Assembly (NCBI RefSeq): GCF_007993045.1
Contig: NZ_VOOR01000054.1
Span: 1-32,994, forward strand
Reading direction: 5' to 3'
Origin: Phaeodactylibacter luteus
GTDB lineage: Bacteria > Bacteroidota > Bacteroidia > Chitinophagales > Saprospiraceae
DNA length: 32,994 nucleotides
A program made the position numbers and the translations under genes. Below the pieces are notes generated by a model. It had not been told where the DNA came from. It searched no databases and saw nothing but the letters and a program-made list of their open reading frames with translations. Below are positions 15,858 to 24,873 of the stretch, piece after piece (positions within the stretch are counted from its first letter, which is position 1; every line of letters starts with the position of its first letter).

Positions 15858-17051
15858 TCAAAACTGGTAACCGGCCAGCAGCTCAACGCTCTGCACAAAA
15901 AAGAATGGCGCGCTGGGGGAAAGCAGCCCCAAATTATTGAGGTGATAGCGGAGGGATACCTCCAGTTTTTCCCCTCCCACAGAAAAGCCGCCAAACAGGC
16001 CCACTTGGTTTTCGGGGAAGACCCGCGGGTCCGTCCCTCTGATTTCACGGGCGGTGAGTTGACGGCTGTAGGAGAAGCCGATCAGCATGCTCCCAAACAC
16101 ATCGGCCACTCCGCTCTGCCGCAAGCCCGCATTGATCTGCAGGTAATCAACATCAACCGTGATGCCATCGAGCTCGTCTACTGTACGGAATGGCGCATAG
16201 AGGGCTTCTAGCAGCAAACCCGACCTACCCTGACTATGATGGGGGTGGATCAACACCCTTGCTCCTAAGCGGGGGACGATACGCCCATAGCCAGGGTTGC
16301 GCAACAGCTGATCGCGCACGCTCACCCGGGTAAATGCACCGCCGGCCAGTACGCCCGGGGCCCAATAAAAACGCTTAAACGACCGCGTGTAGGACAGGTA
16401 GTGGCTGGGGGCGCAAGTGTTGTACGCTTCGATCAACTTTTGGGCACGCCCCTCATCAAAAGGGGCACCGTCGAGCTCTTCCAGCAAATCCGGGCAGGCA
16501 GCTAAAGCTTTGCGCAACTGTTCCCGCCATTGGCCGTGCCGCTTGCGTATGCTGCGGCCGCTGCCCTCAAGGAGGTAAGCATGCATGACCAGCTCCTGGA
16601 AAAAGCCATCCTCTTCCAGAAAATAGCGGCTACGCCCACCTGCAGACTCATGATAGTATAGCCCCAACGTACCTTCTACCAAAGCCTGCAACAGCAGAGT
16701 ATCTGTTTCATAAAACAAGTCTTTGCCTTTCGGCAAATCCTCCCCAAGTGCCAGTACCTGCACCACTTCGCCCCGGAAGCGCTGTTCAAAGCCCCGTTCG
16801 TCCAAAGTCATTAGCGCTATATCCGCCGGATAGAGGTATTGGGGCTCCCCCGGCTGTGCTGATGGCCGGAACAACAAACGCTCTGTACCCAATGCCCAGC
16901 CCGGAGCTCTGACACGCCCACGGACGAGCTCGCCATTCCTAAGTTTTACTTCAGCGGGGACATAACGCTCCTGCGCGCGCCCTAGCACGCTAAGGGCAAG
17001 CAGCAAAAAAGCAAGCAGGTAATAGCGGCACTCGTGTAGCGGATGATGCAT
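15858..17051 (-). CDS. Outer-membrane-like protein of unknown function
   Basis: A 397-residue exported protein. Its signal peptide (YYLLAFLLLALSVLGRAQ) is followed by a beta-rich N-terminal domain (about 26-90; VKLRNGELVRGRV) and a mostly helical middle (about 120-220, WREQLRKALAACPDLLEELDG). From about 225 to the end there are alternating strands ending in aromatic residues with a final phenylalanine (LLAGYQF), which suggests a C-terminal beta-barrel. The start at 17051 was chosen; a TTG at 17057 would overlap the SulP stop codon by 4 bases. It is the last gene of the minus-strand operon with CstB and SulP, so an outer-membrane or surface step linked to that sulfur pathway is possible but not shown. 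Confidence 0.65.
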   Translation of the reverse strand: MHHPLHECRYYLLAFLLLALSVLGRAQERYVPAEVKLRNGELVRGRVRAPGWALGTERLLFRPSAQPGEPQYLYPADIALMTLDERGFEQRFRGEVVQVLALGEDLPKGKDLFYETDTLLLQALVEGTLGLYYHESAGGRSRYFLEEDGFFQELVMHAYLLEGSGRSIRKRHGQWREQLRKALAACPDLLEELDGAPFDEGRAQKLIEAYNTCAPSHYLSYTRSFKRFYWAPGVLAGGAFTRVSVRDQLLRNPGYGRIVPRLGARVLIHPHHSQGRSGLLLEALYAPFRTVDELDGITVDVDYLQINAGLRQSGVADVFGSMLIGFSYSRQLTAREIRGTDPRVFPENQVGLFGGFSVGGEKLEVSLRYHLNNLGLLSPSAPFFFVQSVELLAGYQF

Positions 17052-17053
17052 AG

Positions 17054-18802
17054 TCAAGATTTTTTATGCCTTTCATTGGTTTGTAATGCGGCAGGAGACC
17101 AGCCCGAAGGCTCTGTAGCCTCTTCTTCCAGGAAATAGGACACTGCGTCATGCACCTGCACAAATTGGTGCCTTTCCCCTATCCGCCCAGAAAGCCCATG
17201 CCGGTGCAAAGCATCACGGACCGGCCCTATGGCCCCTGAAATATAAAAAAGGATGCCTCGGCTTTCCAGCAGCTGTAGCAATTCAGATAGCACCATGGCA
17301 CCGCTCGAGTCCACGTCATGAATGCTCGAAGCATCCAATAACAGCAACTTCAGTGTACGGCCTTCTCCGGCAATCAGCTTTTCAATCGATTCCAGGAAAT
17401 AGCTGGCATTGCCAAAATACAGCTGTGCGTCAAAACGGACTATGAGCACTTCATCATGCTGACGTGCCTGCGAGAACCGGCTGATGCTGCGGTAGCGGCG
17501 CGAGCCAGGCAACTGCCCAAGCACCGCCAAGTGCGGCTTGGAATTGCGGTACACCATAATCCCTAACGACAGCAGCACACCGCTCAGTACCCCATTCTGA
17601 ATCCCTAACACCAAGGTAGCAACGAAGGTGGCCAGCATCGTCAGCCAGTCTCTGCGGTCGACGGCCCACAGGTGGCGGGCTTCCCGCCAATCCACCAAGT
17701 TGATCACTGCAGCAAGGATGATGGCCGCGAGCACCGCTTTAGGCAAATGGTAAAACCAAGGGGCAAGGTACACCAGCGCCAGTGCCAGTATGACTGCGCT
17801 GATCATAGAAGCAATGCCTGTACGGGCGCCTGCGTCACTATTGACGGCAGACCGGGAAAAACTGCCTGTAGTGGGAAAGGCCTGAAAAAACGCCCCCCCC
17901 AATTTGGTCGCCCCAAGAGCGATCAGCTCCTGATTGGGGTCTACCCGGTAATCACCGTGCTTGCGCTCCAGGGTTTTGGCAATCGCAACAGACTCGATAA
18001 AGCTTATGATGCAAACAGTAAAAGCAAGCGGAAAAACCTGCCCTAAGCGCTCCGCGCCCAGCTCTGGCCAAACGAAGCCAGGAAGCCCCGCAGGCACCTG
18101 CCCGATGACTGCTACGCCCTGCCCCTCCCAATCTAGCCCAGCTGACAAAAAGGTGCCGGCCAAGACTACGACCAATGCGCCGGGCACCGCACGGCTGGCC
18201 CGCTTAATGCCCCGCAACAACATAAAGCTTGCGAGGCTTATCCCTAACGTCAGCCCGTGCGCTGCATGCAGCTGGCTGAAGGCTTCTCCGGAAAGGAAAA
18301 AAATATTGTTGCTCCGGGGCAAAGGCAATCCTGTCAGGTTCCTCAGTTGGCTAAAGGCGATAATGAAAGCTGCGGCAGAAGTGAAACCTGCAATGACGGG
18401 GTGGGATAGAAAATTGACCAGCACCCCCAGCTTGAGGAACCCCATCAGCAGTTGTATAGCTCCCGCCACAAAAGCTACAGAAATGGCCAGGCTGACCATT
18501 TGCCCAGGCGGCAGCTCCCCGCCCAGCTGCTGTATCCCAGCCGCGATCAGCAGGGAAACTACCGCTGTAGGGCCTACCGACAGCTGCCGGGAAGTGCCCA
18601 GCACAGCATAAAAAAACAGTGGGATGAGGCTGGCATACAGGCCATACACCGGTGGCAGCCCAGCCAACAGGCCGTAAGCCATGCCCTGAGGCACCAGCAT
18701 AACGCCCACGGTGAGCCCGGCCTGCATATCCCCCCGCAAATAGGCCTTACGGTAGGCTGGCAGCCACGATAGAATGGGCATATACCGCGCCAGTTTTTTC
18801 AT
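17054..18802 (-). CDS. SulP family inorganic anion permease with STAS domain
   Basis: A 582-residue transporter. The membrane domain (about 25-430) begins with DMQAGLTVGVMLVPQGMAYGLLAGLPPVYGLY and SRQLSVGPTAVVSLL, the two N-terminal signatures of SulP/SLC26. A further family-type block, MISAVILALALVYLAPWF, follows mid-protein. The cytoplasmic STAS domain spans about 450-555 (VLIVRFDAQLYFGNASYF, LLLLDASSIHDVDSSGAMVL). SulP proteins move sulfate, bicarbonate or related anions. It lies 10 bases after the CstB-like gene, so here a sulfur oxyanion such as sulfite, thiosulfate or sulfate is the likely cargo; direction cannot be told from sequence. The start at 18802 follows GGGGAGG, a good ribosome binding site for this organism. 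Confidence 0.9.
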   Translation of the reverse strand: MKKLARYMPILSWLPAYRKAYLRGDMQAGLTVGVMLVPQGMAYGLLAGLPPVYGLYASLIPLFFYAVLGTSRQLSVGPTAVVSLLIAAGIQQLGGELPPGQMVSLAISVAFVAGAIQLLMGFLKLGVLVNFLSHPVIAGFTSAAAFIIAFSQLRNLTGLPLPRSNNIFFLSGEAFSQLHAAHGLTLGISLASFMLLRGIKRASRAVPGALVVVLAGTFLSAGLDWEGQGVAVIGQVPAGLPGFVWPELGAERLGQVFPLAFTVCIISFIESVAIAKTLERKHGDYRVDPNQELIALGATKLGGAFFQAFPTTGSFSRSAVNSDAGARTGIASMISAVILALALVYLAPWFYHLPKAVLAAIILAAVINLVDWREARHLWAVDRRDWLTMLATFVATLVLGIQNGVLSGVLLSLGIMVYRNSKPHLAVLGQLPGSRRYRSISRFSQARQHDEVLIVRFDAQLYFGNASYFLESIEKLIAGEGRTLKLLLLDASSIHDVDSSGAMVLSELLQLLESRGILFYISGAIGPVRDALHRHGLSGRIGERHQFVQVHDAVSYFLEEEATEPSGWSPAALQTNERHKKS

Positions 18803-18812
18803 GCCCTCCCCT

Positions 18813-20219
18813 TTATTGGCCTTCCACTTCTGGAAAAACTGCTGGCAGCCCACAGCCCAACAGCTCGTCCACCATGCCATGCAGATTGACAACAGTGTGC
18901 AGCCCCCTCGCTTTGAGTATAGATGCCGCAATCGTAGACCGGTAGCCACTTCGGCAGTGCAGATAGGTGCGCTTTCCGGGCTGCACCTCATGAAGGTGCC
19001 CGTTGATCGTCTCCAGAGTAAGCAGCTGAGCGCCAGCCACATGCCCTGCCTCATACTCCTCTGGGCGGCGGACATCAACAACGTGCTCCACCTGGCCAGA
19101 TTCATAGTCGGCTCCGAAAGCAGCTACCCCGATAGTCTCTATAGCGTCTATTTCCCGGCCAGCAGCTTCCCAAGCCTCAAACCCGCCTTTCAGATAGCCC
19201 AACGTATGAGTGTAGCCCACCCTTGCCAAACGCTCTACAGCCTCTTCCTCCTGCCCCTCAGGGGCTACCAATAAAATAGGCTGCTGCAGGTCGCTGATCA
19301 GCGTGCCAGACCAAGAAGCGAAATTGCCCTCCAGCCCGATAAAAATAGAGCCCGGGACAAAACCCTTGCTGAAGATGCTTTTCTCCCGCACATCCAAAAC
19401 AAGCGCACGCGCAGCAGTGGCCAACGCTTCGAAAGCATCAGGCTCAAGGGCCCGCAGCCCTTTTTCCTTCACCTCATCGAGGGCAGCGTAGCCCGACTTG
19501 TTGAGCTCGGCATTCTGAGCAAAGTATGGCGGGGGCGGCTGAAGCCCTTCCGTGACTGCTGCGACAAAAGCTTCAACCGATAGCCCCTCGCTAAGCGCGT
19601 AATTGGTTCTTTTCTGGTTGCCCAGGGTGTCCCAAGTCTCTGCACTCATGTTTTTGCCGCAGGCTGAGCCCGCCCCGTGAGCCGGATAGACCAGGACGTC
19701 ATCCGGCAGGGGCATGATCTTCTCCCGCAGGCTATTGTAGAGCGCCCTTGCCATATCCTCTGGAGAATGGCCGCTCTGCTGCGCAAGGTCGGGGCGGCCT
19801 ACATCCCCGATAAAGAGGGTGTCTCCTGTAAAAATAGCATAGGGCCGGCCCGATGCATCCCTCAAAAGGTAAGCCGTGCTTTCCGGAGTATGGCCTGGCG
19901 TATGCAGGGCTTGGATAGTAATAGCGCCCACCCGGAATACTTCCCCGTCCTGTGCTTCATACTTTTCATAGCCAGTGTGGGCACCGGGGCCATAAACAAT
20001 TGTCGCGCCCGACTGCTTGGCCAGGTCAAGGTGGCCTGAGACAAAATCTGCGTGGAAGTGCGTTTCAAAGACAAATTTGATTGTCGCACCGCCCTCTTTT
20101 GCACGTTGAAGGTAAGGCCGGGGCTCCCGCATAGGGTCAATGACCGCAGCTTCCCCTTCGCTTTGTACGTAGTAAGCACCTTGCGCCAGGCAGTTGGTGT
20201 ATATTTGCTGAATTTCCAT
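18813..20219 (-). CDS. CstB-like persulfide dioxygenase with two rhodanese domains
   Basis: A 468-residue three-domain protein. Residues 1-240 form a metallo-beta-lactamase-fold persulfide dioxygenase of the ETHE1 type: THFHAD (53-58), H110 in HTPGHTPES, D133 in FTGDTLFIGDVGRPD and H181 in YPAHGAGSACG. H54, H110 and D133 correspond to the two-His-one-Asp iron site. Residues about 260-355 are a rhodanese fold without the active cysteine (VAPEGQ where the loop should be), and about 365-465 is an active rhodanese with C422 in YLHCRSGYRS. This order matches CstB of Staphylococcus, which converts low-molecular-weight persulfides to thiosulfate. It heads an operon with SulP. The start at 20219 was chosen because the longer frame adds an unrelated 24 residues. 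Confidence 0.88.
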   Translation of the reverse strand: MEIQQIYTNCLAQGAYYVQSEGEAAVIDPMREPRPYLQRAKEGGATIKFVFETHFHADFVSGHLDLAKQSGATIVYGPGAHTGYEKYEAQDGEVFRVGAITIQALHTPGHTPESTAYLLRDASGRPYAIFTGDTLFIGDVGRPDLAQQSGHSPEDMARALYNSLREKIMPLPDDVLVYPAHGAGSACGKNMSAETWDTLGNQKRTNYALSEGLSVEAFVAAVTEGLQPPPPYFAQNAELNKSGYAALDEVKEKGLRALEPDAFEALATAARALVLDVREKSIFSKGFVPGSIFIGLEGNFASWSGTLISDLQQPILLVAPEGQEEEAVERLARVGYTHTLGYLKGGFEAWEAAGREIDAIETIGVAAFGADYESGQVEHVVDVRRPEEYEAGHVAGAQLLTLETINGHLHEVQPGKRTYLHCRSGYRSTIAASILKARGLHTVVNLHGMVDELLGCGLPAVFPEVEGQ

Positions 20220-20329
20220 AGTATTTAGTTTGTTCCAGAGCACGTGTTCCGCAAAGATGAGGCATAAAGCGCAGAATTTAAGGGAACCCAAGTAAAATCC
20301 TCCCCTGCGCAGGCTGCCCTTATTGGCCA

Positions 20330-20575
20330 GGCACCAACCCGGTTACCGTTTTTTTGCCTGCCCCTACCGCAAGAGGGGGGCTGCACAGCCTGCTTTACGG
20401 GATGGGGCTCCCCCTGCCTAGCAGCAGGGGGCGCTATGCTACGGGGCTCGCTCTTCGCTCGGCCCCTGCCCTACAGGCCTCGGGTCTAGCCTTCGGCTAC
20501 CCCTTCGCAGCGCTAGCCCGGCCCTATCACCAAGCGGAAAAGGCCCATACGCTTGCAACATTTCGGCTTTCCCCC
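20330..20575 (-). repeat. Dispersed GC-rich element, family 1, copy 5 (expanded, diverged)
   Basis: A 246-bp copy in the same orientation as copy 2. Degenerate ends remain: GGCACCAACCCGGTTACCG then T7 on the left, and GCAACATTTCGGCTTTCCCC on the right. The core is GGGGCTCGCTCTTCGCTCGG and CCCCTTCGCAGCGCTAGCCC. The hairpin CTAGCC-TTC-GGCTA replaces CTGGCC-TTC-GGCCA of copy 2, with both arms changed. An extra hairpin, CCCCCTGC-CTAGCA-GCAGGGGG, is present near 20410-20435. No flanking direct repeat is seen. It lies between two divergent genes. Confidence 0.65.
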
Positions 20576-20649
20576 TGTTGTTGTTCGCGCTCGGACAAAA
20601 CCAGGATGCTATTTTTCTCCGTAAGTGAAAAAAACGCACCTTTGTGCAT

Positions 20650-21330
20650 ATGCCCAGATCCGCAACTGCCATATTATTCTTCAGCCGGTCGGCTTCTTGC
20701 GAAGCTAGGGCCAAGGGTTTTGGGCTTGTCCAGAAGAAAGCCAAGCGCCTGGCCAAAGCCCTCATCAACCGGGCCAGGCAAACCGTTGAACGGAGCGGGC
20801 TCGATGTCGTGAACAGCGATGAGCGCAGCCAGCGGGGCCATACTTTTGGGCAGAAGCTGAGCAACGCCGTAGCAGATGTATTCCGCTCTGGATATCAGCA
20901 AGTCATCATCATTGGCAACGATTGCCCTGGTATCACGCCAGCTGAAATCGGCAGGGCTGCTCAGTTGCTGGAAGAAGGCCATCAGGTGCTTGCGCCCGAT
21001 CAGAATGGGGGCGTATGGCTGATCGGCCTTCGCAAGGGGGCATTTGCCCCTGCTGCCTTTGCTGAGGTAGCGTGGGAGTCTGAGCAAACCTTTGCAGGCC
21101 TCCGCCAACTGCTCTCCGGTGTAACCCTTCTCCCACCGCACCGGTCTGTAGAAAAAAATACGGACCTTCGTTTTTTCTGGCAGCAGCACAAATCCTGGCT
21201 TTACCTTGTCGCAGAGCTGCTTTTTGAAGCGCCTCTGCCCCATCGCAATAAGCCTGCTGCTCAAAAAACTGCCCCCCTCCATGGGCAGCTCTCCCAAAGA
21301 GGCCCGCCTCAAGAGCCACTTCACTTGTAA
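20650..21330 (+). CDS. DUF2064 family (TIGR04282-like) glycosyltransferase-fold protein
   Basis: A 226-residue protein resembling DUF2064, a nucleotide-diphospho-sugar transferase-like fold that often accompanies ArsS. Family blocks seen are ILFFSRSAS near the N-terminus, QRGHTFGQKL (the GxxFGxRL-like element), VIIIGNDCPGITPAEI (the DxxG/DCP acid block) and APDQNGGVWLIGL. The usual basic KTRL element after the first strand is not clear, which may affect nucleotide binding. The ATG at 20650 was chosen over the GTG at 20644. A CACCTTTG at 20637-20644, one base off the -7 consensus, would place the transcript start almost on this ATG. SusC starts 243 bases downstream. The link to arsenosugar synthesis is inferred from family and neighbourhood. 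Confidence 0.72.
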   Translation: MPRSATAILFFSRSASCEARAKGFGLVQKKAKRLAKALINRARQTVERSGLDVVNSDERSQRGHTFGQKLSNAVADVFRSGYQQVIIIGNDCPGITPAEIGRAAQLLEEGHQVLAPDQNGGVWLIGLRKGAFAPAAFAEVAWESEQTFAGLRQLLSGVTLLPPHRSVEKNTDLRFFWQQHKSWLYLVAELLFEAPLPHRNKPAAQKTAPLHGQLSQRGPPQEPLHL

Positions 21331-21573
21331 ATACAAGTCTTTCACATTAAAACATCGGCGGCAGCCAGCCCCTACCTGCGCAAGAGGTATGGGCTATACG
21401 GTATGTCTTATCCTTTTCCGTGCCCAGCTAAAAGCGGTGTGCAGCTACAAACTGGCAGTACATGGGGGCGGCAGGGTTTGCAATACGGCCTCGTCCCAAA
21501 AAATGCAGCGGGATGAAGGGGCAGATGCAGTATGCTGCTACGCCAAATCTTATCCAACTTTAAAGCTAAGTTC

Positions 21574-24500
21574 ATGAATCACAAGACTGTGTGGGCAATT
21601 TTGGTATGCCTGCTTTTTGGTGCCGCATTGGAGGCACAATCGTTTGTAGTAACGGGCACCGTATCCGATGCTGCAGACGGGAGCCCCCTGATCGGCGCTT
21701 CCATCCTCGAAACCGGGAAGGCCAATGGGGCCGTCACCGATGTGGATGGCCAATTTTCTATTACGCTGACGGGCAGCTCCCCAACCATCGAAGTCAGCTA
21801 TGTGGGCTACCTTACCCAAACCCTTTTCGTAAGCCCCGATATGGCAGCCTCACCGCTTTCCATTGCCCTTGCCCCGGGGTCCAACCTCTCAGAGGTGGTC
21901 GTCACTGCCCTAGGGCTGGAACGCGACAACCGAGAGCTAGGCTATGCCATACAACAAATTGACAATCAAAAACTCACAGACGTACAGTCGGTCAATTTCC
22001 TCGACAACCTGGCGGGCCAGGTAGCCGGGCTCAGAGTGACTGCAGGGGCTACTGGCGTAGGCTCCACCAGTCAGATCATCATCCGTGGGCAAGCAAGCTT
22101 CACCAACAACAACCCCCTTTTTGTAGTCGATGGCGTGCCCATCAACAACAATACCATCATCAACCTGACCGATGAAGCTGCAGCTGGCTTTCAGGAAATT
22201 GATTTCGGCAATGGCGCTATGGACGTCAACCCTGCCGATATTGAGTCTGTCAGTGTACTGAAAGGCGCTTCTGCGGCGGCCCTGTACGGTACACGGGCCG
22301 CCAATGGCGTCATACAGATTACCACCAAGACTGGCCGCCAAACAAAAGGGCTGGGCGTAAGCGTCAATTCTACTTTTATGGTAGACAACCCCTTTCAGCT
22401 GCCTCGCTACCAGAACACCTACGGGCAAGGCCAGGGCGGCGAATTTGAATTTGTGGATGGCCTGGGCGCTGGCATATCAGACAACATCACCTACAGCTAC
22501 GGCCCTCAGCTGGATATCGGCCTGCTCATACCACAATTTGACAGCCCGGTAACGCTGCCTGATGGCACTGTAGTGCGCGGAGGGGACGTAGCAGTGCATG
22601 GCGGGCTCCCCATCACGCCTACCCCTTTTGTCAGCCGGCCTGACAACGTAAAGGACTTCTACGAGACCGGACATACTGCCATCAACAACCTCGCCATCAG
22701 CAATAGCGGAGAACGGGGCGATTTCCGGCTGTCGCTCACAGACCTAAGGAGCGAGAGCTTTATCCCTGGGGTAAACCTAGACCGGAAAACCGTAAATGCA
22801 CGCCTGGGCTTCCGACCTATTGACGGGCTATCTTTCAATGCAGGCCTGACCTACATCAACACGCAGTCTGACAACCGCCCGGCTGGGGGCTACGGGTCTG
22901 AGAACATCAACTACGACCTTACTGCCTGGCTTGGGCGGCAGACCGACCTGAACGCACTGCGCGATTATTGGCAGCCGGGGCTGGAAGGCGTGCAGCAATA
23001 CAGCTACAACTATACTTTTTTCGACAACCCATACTTCACCCTGCTGGAAAACCGCAACAGTTTCAACCGGGACCGCTTCTTCGGTTTCCTTTCCGCCAGG
23101 TACGAGGTATCGCCACAGCTGAGCTTCACGCTCCGCTCTGGCATGGACTACAGCAACGAGCAGCGGCAATTCCGCCGGGCATTCAGCAGCAACCGCTTTA
23201 GCCAGGGCGGTTATGCAGAAAACGATGTTTTTTACCGGGAGATCAACACCGATTTCCTACTTGACTTTCACCCCAGGCTGTCAGGCGACTTCAGCCTCAA
23301 CCTTTTGGCAGGTGCCAACCGGCTCGACCAGCAGGCACAAAACACACAGAGCCAAGCCCTCACCCTTGCTCAGCCCGGTATTTTCAGGCTAAGCAATGCC
23401 GCCAGCCCCGTTGAGATCTTTGACCAGCTGGCTGAAAAAAGGATCAACAGTGTGTACGGGCTGCTCAAACTGGGCTACCGGGGGTATTTGTTCTTGGATA
23501 TCACAGGCCGCAACGACTGGTCAAGTGCCTTGGCCACGCCACAGAACGCCGAGAACACCAGCTTCTTTTATCCATCAGCCAGCCTGAGCTTCCTGGCTGA
23601 CCGCGCCTTAAGCCTGCCCTCAAGCATCAGCTACCTGCAGCTGCGGGCTAGCATAGCCCAAGTGGGCAACGATACCGATCCCTACCGGACCAGCTCTACT
23701 TTCGTCGCTCAAGTCCCATTCAATGGCCAGCCGACTTTCTCAGAGCAGGCTGTGCTGGCAGCCCCGGGCCTGGTGCCGGAGCAGACCACAAGCGTAGAGT
23801 TCGGTGCTGACATACGGTTGTACGATGACCGCATTGGCCTGGATGTGACCTATTATGACCAAGTAACGGAAAATCAGATCCTCAGCCTGCCAGTGCCTTT
23901 ATCTTCCGGTTACCGCCAACAGATCATCAATGGTGGCCAGGTAAGGGCCAAAGGCTGGGAAGCTGTACTGACCGCTGTACCCGTCAAAAGCCAGAAATTC
24001 CGCTGGGCCAGCGCTTTCAACTTCAGCACCAACCGGGCTACTGTAGAAGAGCTGCCTGCCGGTACGGACCGCTTCACTTTGGCTTACAGCCGCGTCTACA
24101 ATAGCGTCAACCAAACCGTATTCTTTATTGTCGAGCCAGGGGGTGAAATCGGGGACATCTGGGGCACCGGTTACCTGCGCAACGAGGAAGGCGCTTTTGT
24201 GCTTACCGAAGAAGGCAACTTCATTGCGGACAATAACCTGCAGAAGCTGGGCAATGCCAACCCAGATTTCATCCTGGGCTTTCAGAACAACTTCCGTTTC
24301 GGCAATTTCGACCTTGGGCTGCTCTTTGATTGGCGGCAGGGCGGGCAGCTTGTCAGCCGGACCCTGAGCTTGGCCGGTGTAGGAGGCCAATTGGAAGAAA
24401 CTGAGTTCCGGCCAGAAGAAGGCATCATCATAGATGGTGTGGTCAATGTCGGCTCTGAGGAAAACCCTGTTTATGAGCCCAACACCACTCCTATCTCTGC

Positions 24501-24813
24501 TGAGAGCTACTACCGCTCATTCTATGACCGCAACCACGAGGAGAACAACATCTATGATGCTAGCTACCTCAAACTGCGGGAAGTAGCCCTGACCTACCGG
24601 CTGGGGCAGGCTCAGCTAGAGCAGACTTTCCTGCGCGGGCTAGGCAGCCTCAGCATCAGCCTTATTGGCCGCAACCTTTACGCTTGGAGCGAGATACCCC
24701 ACTTTGACCCTGAGCAATTTGCGATACAAGGGCAGAACTTGGTATCTGGCGTGGAAGACATGACCTACCCGAGCGCCCGTTCATTCGGGATCAACCTGGG
24801 CATTGAATTCTAA
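21574..24813 (+). CDS. SusC/RagA family TonB-dependent outer-membrane receptor
   Basis: A 1079-residue outer-membrane transporter. A signal peptide (1-22, ending LEAQ) precedes a carboxypeptidase-regulatory-like beta domain (about 25-105; VVTGTVSDAADGSPLIGASI, VGYLTQTLFV). A TonB-dependent plug (about 118-265) follows, with the SusC signature IIIRGQASFTNNNPLFVVDGVPI and SVLKGASAAALYGTRAANGVI. The rest is a 22-stranded barrel ending GINLGIEF, whose terminal phenylalanine suits the BAM machinery. It works with the SusD lipoprotein encoded 60 bases downstream, forming a lidded channel powered by TonB. No regulatory anti-sigma interaction domain is apparent. Its position next to ArsS-type genes, rather than glycan-cleaving enzymes, suggests a non-glycan or modified-sugar substrate; this is inference. 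Confidence 0.95.
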   Translation: MNHKTVWAILVCLLFGAALEAQSFVVTGTVSDAADGSPLIGASILETGKANGAVTDVDGQFSITLTGSSPTIEVSYVGYLTQTLFVSPDMAASPLSIALAPGSNLSEVVVTALGLERDNRELGYAIQQIDNQKLTDVQSVNFLDNLAGQVAGLRVTAGATGVGSTSQIIIRGQASFTNNNPLFVVDGVPINNNTIINLTDEAAAGFQEIDFGNGAMDVNPADIESVSVLKGASAAALYGTRAANGVIQITTKTGRQTKGLGVSVNSTFMVDNPFQLPRYQNTYGQGQGGEFEFVDGLGAGISDNITYSYGPQLDIGLLIPQFDSPVTLPDGTVVRGGDVAVHGGLPITPTPFVSRPDNVKDFYETGHTAINNLAISNSGERGDFRLSLTDLRSESFIPGVNLDRKTVNARLGFRPIDGLSFNAGLTYINTQSDNRPAGGYGSENINYDLTAWLGRQTDLNALRDYWQPGLEGVQQYSYNYTFFDNPYFTLLENRNSFNRDRFFGFLSARYEVSPQLSFTLRSGMDYSNEQRQFRRAFSSNRFSQGGYAENDVFYREINTDFLLDFHPRLSGDFSLNLLAGANRLDQQAQNTQSQALTLAQPGIFRLSNAASPVEIFDQLAEKRINSVYGLLKLGYRGYLFLDITGRNDWSSALATPQNAENTSFFYPSASLSFLADRALSLPSSISYLQLRASIAQVGNDTDPYRTSSTFVAQVPFNGQPTFSEQAVLAAPGLVPEQTTSVEFGADIRLYDDRIGLDVTYYDQVTENQILSLPVPLSSGYRQQIINGGQVRAKGWEAVLTAVPVKSQKFRWASAFNFSTNRATVEELPAGTDRFTLAYSRVYNSVNQTVFFIVEPGGEIGDIWGTGYLRNEEGAFVLTEEGNFIADNNLQKLGNANPDFILGFQNNFRFGNFDLGLLFDWRQGGQLVSRTLSLAGVGGQLEETEFRPEEGIIIDGVVNVGSEENPVYEPNTTPISAESYYRSFYDRNHEENNIYDASYLKLREVALTYRLGQAQLEQTFLRGLGSLSISLIGRNLYAWSEIPHFDPEQFAIQGQNLVSGVEDMTYPSARSFGINLGIEF

Positions 24814-24843
24814 CCCAGCAGCAAACCATACTTACCATCACTA

Positions 24844-24860
24844 CAGCCGCCCTGCGGCTG
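24844..24860 (+). promoter_or_regulatory. Hairpin between susC and susD
   Basis: CAGCCGC-CCT-GCGGCTG forms a perfect 7-bp stem with a 3-base loop in the 60-base gap between the two genes. It has no T-tract, so mRNA stabilisation or differential processing is more likely than termination. Confidence 0.4.
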
Positions 24861-24873
24861 CCAAGCAAAAATT

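Noticed and set aside
555-20575. CRISPR array
   Set aside because: The repeats are far apart, inverted relative to each other and 150-250 bp long, with no regular spacers.
21331-21573. Cobalamin or other riboswitch upstream of susC
   Set aside because: No conserved B12-box, TPP or SAM motif could be found in the 243-base leader.
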